The notes under the pieces are model-generated. The model was not told where the DNA came from. It was given only the letters and a program-made list of their open reading frames with translations, and did not search any database. This document shows positions 59,760 through 64,000 of a stretch of 64,000 nucleotides of DNA, in pieces (position 1 is the first letter of the stretch; the number at the start of each line of letters is the position of its first letter). Made by a program: the position numbers and the translations under genes. The stretch is from Legionella birminghamensis (GTDB lineage Bacteria > Pseudomonadota > Gammaproteobacteria > Legionellales > Legionellaceae), in the NCBI RefSeq assembly GCF_900452515.1, contig NZ_UGNW01000001.1, forward strand, positions 930,001-994,000, in the 5' to 3' direction.

Positions 59760-60424
59760 ATGGTAGATAATACAGTTAAAATCATTAAATATAAAGTTGG
59801 GCTTCTGAATCCTGCTGAAGAATTAGGCAATGTATCGAGGGCATGCAAAGTAATGGGTTTATCCCGGGATACGTTCTATCGCTATAAATCAGCTGTTGAG
59901 TCAGGAGGAGTCGAAGCTATTTGATCAAACACATAAAAAACCAAATCATAAGAACCGAGTTGAAGAGCCTGTCGAACTGGCGGTCAAAGAATATGCTATA
60001 GAATATCCTGCTCATGGACAACAATGCACCAGTAATGAATTGCGTAAAAAAGGTATTTTTGTATCTCCCAGTGGCGTTCGTAGTGTATGGCTTCGATACG
60101 ATGCGCATTTTAACGGATAGAGGTACGGAGTATTGTGGTAAGGTCGAACAGCATGATTATCAGCTTTATCTGGCCATTAACAACATTGACCATACGAAAA
60201 CAAAGGTGCAGTCACCCCAAACAAATGATATATGTGAGCGCTTTAATAAAACAATTTTACAAGAGTTTTTCAAGTCACTTTCCGTAAGAAACTCTACGAT
60301 AATATTGATGAATTGCAAAAAGATCTGGATGGATGGCTCAATTATTACAATGATGAGCGAACCCATCAGGGCAAAATGTGCTGCGGACGAACACCAATGC
60401 AAACTTTGACTGATGGAAAACAAC
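59760..60424 (+). pseudogene. IS481-family transposase remnant
   Basis: The remnant begins MVDNTVKIIKYKVGLLNPAE with a helix-turn-helix part (VSRACKVMGLSRDTFYRYKS). A frameshift near 59917-59925 moves the reading to a second frame (HKKPNHKNRVEEP, ELRKKGIFVSPSGVRSVWLR). About 130 codons are then missing, and the integrase core resumes in ILTDRGTEYCG and VQSPQTNDICERFNKTILQEFF with the DDE region. A second frameshift near 60285 leads to DGWLNYYNDERTHQGKMCCG at the end. The helix-turn-helix plus 'LTDRGTEYCG' arrangement is characteristic of IS481. At least two frameshifts and one deletion make it non-functional. It lies against a truncated gene on the opposite strand. Confidence 0.85.
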
Positions 60425-60530
60425 TCTGGTTGAGCTGGTGTCTTTGTTGGTGTAAGTCGAGTTTGGCTTTTGCTTTTTGAATTTTATCCATAAGTACAGC
60501 TTCCATTTGAGATACTGTCTTCGTTGACAT
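60425..60530 (-). pseudogene. 5' fragment of a gene cut by the IS481 remnant
   Basis: On the minus strand an ATG at 60530 follows GGAG at a normal distance and starts MSTKTVSQMEAVLMDKIQKA, then KAKLDLHQQRHQLNQ, a charged helical sequence that reads like a real N-terminus. After about 35 codons it runs into the end of the transposase remnant. Such Gln/Lys-rich helical starts occur in small conjugation or mobilisation proteins, but the family is not certain. Confidence 0.55.
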
Positions 60531-60653
60531 AATTGACTCCGCAAATTGAACGAGATCAGAAATTAAAAAGTGGTCGAAATTTAGTTAACAATTACACCAG
60601 TTCCTTTTGCTTCTTTAACATTATATTAATCCTAACTTTGTTTACAATTTGAT

Positions 60654-60668
60654 CTATACTCAAAGTAC
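60654..60668 (+). promoter_or_regulatory. Second copy of the 15-bp shared element
   Basis: CTATACTCAAAGTAC is identical to 24683-24697 and lies 22 bp before the ATG of the other GG-leader gene. TATACT is a fair -10 box; CTAACT 17 bp upstream of it would be a weak -35. Confidence 0.6.
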
Positions 60669-60690
60669 GATCATTTACAAAGAGTATCTC

Positions 60691-60840
60691 ATGAAAGATA
60701 GCAAACAGTCTCACAAGTCAAAAGCAGAACCCATTACAGATAAAGAGCTGGAAAAAATTTCAGGAGGCGGCTGGAATTTTAATGAAAAAGGAGGTTTCAG
60801 TTATACAGTAGATAAAAAAACCAAAAAGAAGAAGAAGTAA
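60691..60840 (+). CDS. Small peptide with double-glycine type leader
   Basis: The 49-residue product reads MKDSKQSHKSKAEPITDKEL followed by EKISGGG. Residues 13-26 (EPITDKELEKISGG) match the double-glycine leader consensus used by C39-peptidase ABC exporters. Cleavage after GG would leave a 23-residue Lys/Gly/aromatic-rich peptide ending in a poly-lysine tail (DKKTKKKKK), which would be strongly cationic. The leader core is near identical to that of the gene at 24719 and the upstream 15-mer is identical. AAAGAG precedes the ATG. It lies between two IS remnants, so it may be mobile. Antimicrobial or signalling activity is inference. Confidence 0.68.
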   Translation: MKDSKQSHKSKAEPITDKELEKISGGGWNFNEKGGFSYTVDKKTKKKKK

Positions 60841-61187
60841 CAATGCAAGTTGATATACTGTCACTGTCATTATTCAAAAAGGCATAATCTGGAGAGTGTT
60901 CATCTAACTGTGTCAGCTCAGAATTTTAACTTAACTCCCAGTTCAAACGACCTTCAAAAAATATTTGTAACTGTGAGATAGTTAAGGCTCAATTGTGCAT
61001 GGGTTGATTCCATTTTTCCATTACTTTTTGGCTGGCACAGTAAATAATAAACCCATTAAATTATGATGCTAATGATACGCCGCATTTTTCGCTAGATTCG
61101 TTTGAGAAGATCAATCGAATTCAATTCTATTATCCTGAAAATTCTTTTACTAAATGCAAGCAATATCTATGACGAAGGAGATTCTTC
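60841..61187. other. Intergenic, possible gene remnant
   Basis: The 347-bp AT-rich gap before the IS3 element has no complete gene. From 61044 to the TGA at 61170-61172 one frame reads INPLNYDANDTPHFSLDSFE and continues KINRIQFYYPENSFTK, which looks like the C-terminal end of a lost gene. An AAGGAGA ribosome-binding site for the IS3 orfA lies just before 61188. Confidence 0.35.
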
Positions 61188-61454
61188 ATGAAAGGATCAA
61201 AATTTACAGACAGCCAAATTTTATCGATATTAAAGCATGCGGTAGGTGGCACACCTGTTTCAGAGCTTTGCCGAGAACATGTGATAAGTTCAGCCACTTT
61301 TTATAAGTGGCGTGCAAAGTTTGGTGGAATGGATGCCTCGATGATGTCGCGCTTAAAAGAGCTTGAAGCGGAAAATAGCCGTCTTAAAAAGATGTATGCA
61401 GAGGAACGGCTAAAAGCAGAAATACTGAAAGAGGCTATTGAAAAAAAGTGGTAA
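61188..61454 (+). CDS. IS3-family transposase OrfA
   Basis: The 88-residue OrfA has the helix-turn-helix segment [35 protein letters not shown] and a leucine-zipper end ([20 protein letters not shown]). It ends in ...EKKW with a canonical -1 slippery heptamer A-AAA-AAG at 61442-61448, which would give the OrfAB fusion transposase. AAGGAGA lies upstream of the ATG. The partner OrfB is truncated, so the element should not transpose on its own. Confidence 0.92.
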   Translation: MKGSKFTDSQILSILKHAVGGTPVSELCREHVISSATFYKWRAKFGGMDASMMSRLKELEAENSRLKKMYAEERLKAEILKEAIEKKW

Positions 61455-62014
61455 CACCGTCACGCCGAAGAGAATTGGCGAAAAAGGCGGTGACAGAGAA
61501 GGATATTTCCATAAGGTTGTCCTGTGAGCTTTTCAGCATCAGTGAAACCTGTTATCGATATCAAGCCAAATTAACTGATGAAAACGCGCTGATTTCGGAC
61601 TGGTTGCTGCAATTAGCGCAGAGCCAGCCTAATTGGGGTTTCGGTTTATGTTTCTTATACCTGCGCAATGTGAAAGGATTTCTCTGGAACCATAAACGGG
61701 TTTATCGAATCTATCGGGAGTTGGAGCTCAATATGCGAATAAAACCTAAGAAGCGGTTAATAAGGGAAAAGCCAGATGCCTTGGCGGTACCTGCTTCAAT
61801 CAACGAATGTTGGTCTATGGATTTTATGCATGACCAGTTAGAGGATGGCCGTAGCTATCGCTTGTTAAATGTGATTGATGACTTCAACCGCGAAGGCCTT
61901 GCCATCGAGGTCGACCTATCCTTGCCAGCAGAGCGCGTTGTTCGAACGCTTAATCAAATCATTGAGTGGCGGGGGAAGCCACGACAGATACGTTGTGATA
62001 ATGGTCCTGACTGA
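61448..62014 (+). pseudogene. IS3-family transposase OrfB, truncated
   Basis: The 188-residue frame follows OrfA in the -1 frame and contains the integrase core with the first two acidic residues: [13 protein letters not shown] near residue 122 and IRCDNGPD near the end. The third catalytic residue (Glu) and about 90 further residues are missing; the frame stops at 62012-62014. The DNA after the break (62012-62050) holds the arms TGAAGT and ACTTCA around AGCGCTCTAAGCGCT, and no matching IS end was seen. Confidence 0.88.
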
Positions 62015-62152
62015 AGTGCTGAATCCTAGCGCTCTAAGCGCTCGACTTCATTAGATTTTAAACAATAATTAGTATGAGATTTGTATGTAATTCAACTAGA
62101 GATTGTCTATATTAAAATGATAAGAATTGTCTCAATTTTTAAGGATAGAAAA

Positions 62153-62581
62153 ATGAAATGGATAGTCACAGCAAATACAAACAACTGCCGAATTTATGAA
62201 TATCACCCCAATGAGTTAAATCTCATTATAGAAGTAAGCCGTCCTGAAAATAAGTTAAAAGAAAGTGAAATAGGTGCAGATAAGCCTGGTAGGTATCAAT
62301 CTAGCAATTCAACAAGTAGTGGGGCTTATGCACCCCATACAGAATATGAGGATATACGAAACAATGATTTTGCTAAAGAAATAGCTTTAGCACTTAATGA
62401 GGCCAGAAATAAAAATATTTATGACGAATTGGTAATTATTATGCCAGCACAGATTGAAGGTTTATTTTCAAAAAATCTTGATAAAAATGTAAAAAACTTA
62501 ATAACATCGATTAGTCATAAAAATATAATGCATTTATCAGGAAAAGAGCTTTTTAACTACTTAAATGATGATGCATTTTAG
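62153..62581 (+). CDS. Host-attachment-protein family protein
   Basis: The 142-residue product shows the family pattern: MKWIVTANTNNCRIYEYHP at the start, DKPGRYQSSNSTSSGAY in the middle, then FAKEIALALNEARNKNIYDE, LVIIMPAQIEGLFSK and the end IMHLSGKELFNYL. Similar proteins in proteobacteria (baeRF/host-attachment group) are named from a plant-attachment phenotype; their biochemical role is not clear. AAGGAT precedes the ATG at 62153; the open frame reaches upstream to 62081. Its last 29 bases overlap the end of the convergent J-domain gene. Confidence 0.82.
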   Translation: MKWIVTANTNNCRIYEYHPNELNLIIEVSRPENKLKESEIGADKPGRYQSSNSTSSGAYAPHTEYEDIRNNDFAKEIALALNEARNKNIYDELVIIMPAQIEGLFSKNLDKNVKNLITSISHKNIMHLSGKELFNYLNDDAF

Positions 62582-63872
62582 ATTCAATTAGAGTTTTAAT
62601 TGTTTCACCTGCGAGGATATCACGATTATATACTTGCTCCTTTGCTGATTCTGAAGTACTGACATTATCACCGGAGTTAAATACAGTATGCATACTTCCC
62701 TCGCTGTAGTAGTTAGTACGCGATTGTAAAGATTGGCTGCTGTTTGGATTATTGTAACCCATAATGGTATTGGAACCACCAGTAGCTCTTACTTCGCCAA
62801 AGGCATTTCCCTTAATAAGATTGGAACCAGATATGTTCACTACCTTTCCCTTAGTATCAACATCGCGGATAATATTAGTTCCTTGTACGTTATTAACCTC
62901 ACCGAACACGCAGCCGTTAACCGTAATCGTTCCCAACATGCTTTTTACAGTACCGTGTACGTTACCATTGATGGTTATATTTTCACGTATGGTTTCTATT
63001 GTTTCACCTGAGCGGATATCACGATTATATACTTGATCCTTTGCTGATTCTGAAGTACTGACATTATCACCGGAGTTAAATACAGTATGCATACTTCCCT
63101 CGCTGTAGTAGTTAGTACGCGATTGTAAAGATTGGCTGCTGTTTGGATTATTGTAACCCATAATGGTATTGGAACCACCAGTAGTTCTTACTTCGCCAAA
63201 GGCATTTCCCTTAATAAGATTGGAACCAGATATGTTCACTACCTTTCCCTTAGTATCAACATCGCGGATAATATTAGTTCCTTGTACGTTATTAACCTCA
63301 CCGAACACGCAGCCGTTAACCGTAATCGTTCCCAACATGCTTTTTACAGTACCGTGTACGTTACCATTGATGGTTATATTTTCACGTATGGTTTCTATTG
63401 TTTCACCTGAGCGGATATCACGATTATATACTTGATCCTCTGCTGATTCTGAAGTGCTGACCTTTGTGAAAAAGGTTCTTCTCCTTAAGGTTTGAACAGA
63501 GGGTTCTATCTCGGATGTTTGAACCGACCTTATTGCTTTTTCACCCTGGCTTCTTAATTTGTTCTTATAAGCCAACTCTTTATCAGGATCAGACAAAGTT
63601 TCATATGCATTCTTAACTATTTGAAATAATTTCTGTGATGCGTCCTCATAAACAGCGCCGGAAGTATTATCAGGTTGTATTTTGAGCGTAATTTGTTTAA
63701 AAGCAGATGCTAATGTTTTTGCATCTTCAACAGTCATTGACTCAGAAACACCAAATATTTCATAATAGCTGGCTTTTGAGTATCTCTCGGCTAATTTATC
63801 CAATAATTTTTTCTTGTCATTATCAATGTAATAATCATAATCATTTTTTAATTTTTCAATTAAAGACTTCAT
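62553..63872 (-). CDS. Degenerate J-domain protein with bactofilin-like repeats
   Basis: The 439-residue product begins with a J-domain-like segment (YYEIFGVSESMTVEDAKTLA...ITLKIQPDNTSG...QIVKNAYETLSDPDKELAY) in which the HPD motif is QPD, so Hsp70 stimulation is doubtful. From residue about 138 it carries two nearly identical 133-residue units of beta-helical, polymer-forming type (ITINGNVHGTVKSMLGTITV, NGCVFGEVNNVQGTNIIRDV, GSNLIKGNAFGEVR), as in bactofilins, and a cut third copy that ends in SESAKEQVYNRDILAGETIK and stops after MHHHLSS. The two complete units are separated by exactly 399 bp, an in-frame duplication. GAGGAT precedes the ATG. The 3' end overlaps the convergent attachment-family gene. 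Confidence 0.83.
   Translation of the reverse strand: MKSLIEKLKNDYDYYIDNDKKKLLDKLAERYSKASYYEIFGVSESMTVEDAKTLASAFKQITLKIQPDNTSGAVYEDASQKLFQIVKNAYETLSDPDKELAYKNKLRSQGEKAIRSVQTSEIEPSVQTLRRRTFFTKVSTSESAEDQVYNRDIRSGETIETIRENITINGNVHGTVKSMLGTITVNGCVFGEVNNVQGTNIIRDVDTKGKVVNISGSNLIKGNAFGEVRTTGGSNTIMGYNNPNSSQSLQSRTNYYSEGSMHTVFNSGDNVSTSESAKDQVYNRDIRSGETIETIRENITINGNVHGTVKSMLGTITVNGCVFGEVNNVQGTNIIRDVDTKGKVVNISGSNLIKGNAFGEVRATGGSNTIMGYNNPNSSQSLQSRTNYYSEGSMHTVFNSGDNVSTSESAKEQVYNRDILAGETIKTLIESKMHHHLSS
62597..63462. repeat. Recent 399-bp tandem duplication inside the J-domain gene
   Basis: Two copies of about 399 bp are aligned head to tail (for example CTTTTTACAG starts at 62941 and at 63340), and the first 60 bp of the unit appear a third time near 63398-63462. 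Differences are few (GTAGCTCTT against GTAGTTCTT; CTTGCTCC, CTTGATCC, CTTGATCCTC), so the duplication is young. Confidence 0.92.
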
Positions 63873-64000
63873 TAAAATCCTCGGATGTTGAACAAATTAC
63901 AGTTGAGCAATTATAAAGCAATATGAAATAAAATTCAACAGTAGCTTATGGCAGCGCATTGCTTCACAAATACAGAGATTTTTCCTATTTAGCTTGAAAT

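Noticed and set aside
61044-61172. Short open frame before the IS3 element
   Set aside because: It reads like a lost C-terminus but has no start and no recognisable family, so it is noted only as a possible remnant.
62597-63462. CRISPR-like array
   Set aside because: The repeats are 399 bp, in frame and coding, without short repeats and unique spacers.

Overview
The window looks like a chromosomal segment of a Legionella-like intracellular gammaproteobacterium (order Legionellales). The basis is the mix of ordinary gammaproteobacterial housekeeping genes (valS, glyA, nrdR, nusB, thiL, pgpA, glnE, rimO, dsbD, two RND efflux systems) with many large eukaryote-like or effector-like proteins: ankyrin-repeat proteins, J-domain proteins, a Ras/Rab-like GTPase and calpain-like and other cysteine-protease-like proteins. 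This assignment is inference from gene content; no rRNA or tRNA gene was recognised.

Layout. (1) 1-10.3 kb: the 3' part of a giant ankyrin protein (its start lies outside the window), followed 20 bp later by a SecA-like ATPase with an N-terminal extension and a TPR-like tail. (2) 10.4-17.8 kb, minus strand: valS and an RND efflux pump with its membrane-fusion partner. (3) 17.9-19.2 kb: three small secreted or lipoprotein genes. (4) 19.3-24.0 kb: the compact plus-strand block glyA-nrdR-nusB-thiL-pgpA-AI-2E transporter; the rib genes often found between nrdR and nusB are absent. (5) 24.1-29.1 kb: two small genes, one with a double-glycine type leader, then a cupin, a periplasmic binding protein and glnE. 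(6) 29.3-36.2 kb: an effector-like cluster with an ankyrin protein, a frameshifted cysteine-protease-like gene, a J-domain/ankyrin protein and a small-GTPase-like protein. (7) 36.3-45.2 kb: acrAB-type efflux, rimO, an unknown gene and dsbD. (8) 45.3-50.4 kb: a calpain-like protein, a GNAT acetyltransferase and a frameshifted periplasmic gene with a cytochrome c domain. (9) 50.5-59.6 kb: a three-gene operon led by a 2575-residue beta-rich giant protein ending in a ParB-like domain. (10) 59.6-64 kb: decaying IS481 and IS3 elements, a second double-glycine leader gene, a host-attachment-family gene and a degenerate J-domain protein with a recent 399-bp internal duplication.

The most unusual items are the giant ankyrin/SecA-like pair, the giant beta-rich operon, the two double-glycine leader genes that share a 15-bp upstream element, the calpain-like protein, and the two genes that look like single proteins split by a frameshift. 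Several dispersed palindromic repeat families sit almost only downstream of genes, often between convergent genes, which suggests they act as, or tolerate being, 3'-end elements. Nothing here could be searched against a database, so family names rest on visible motifs.
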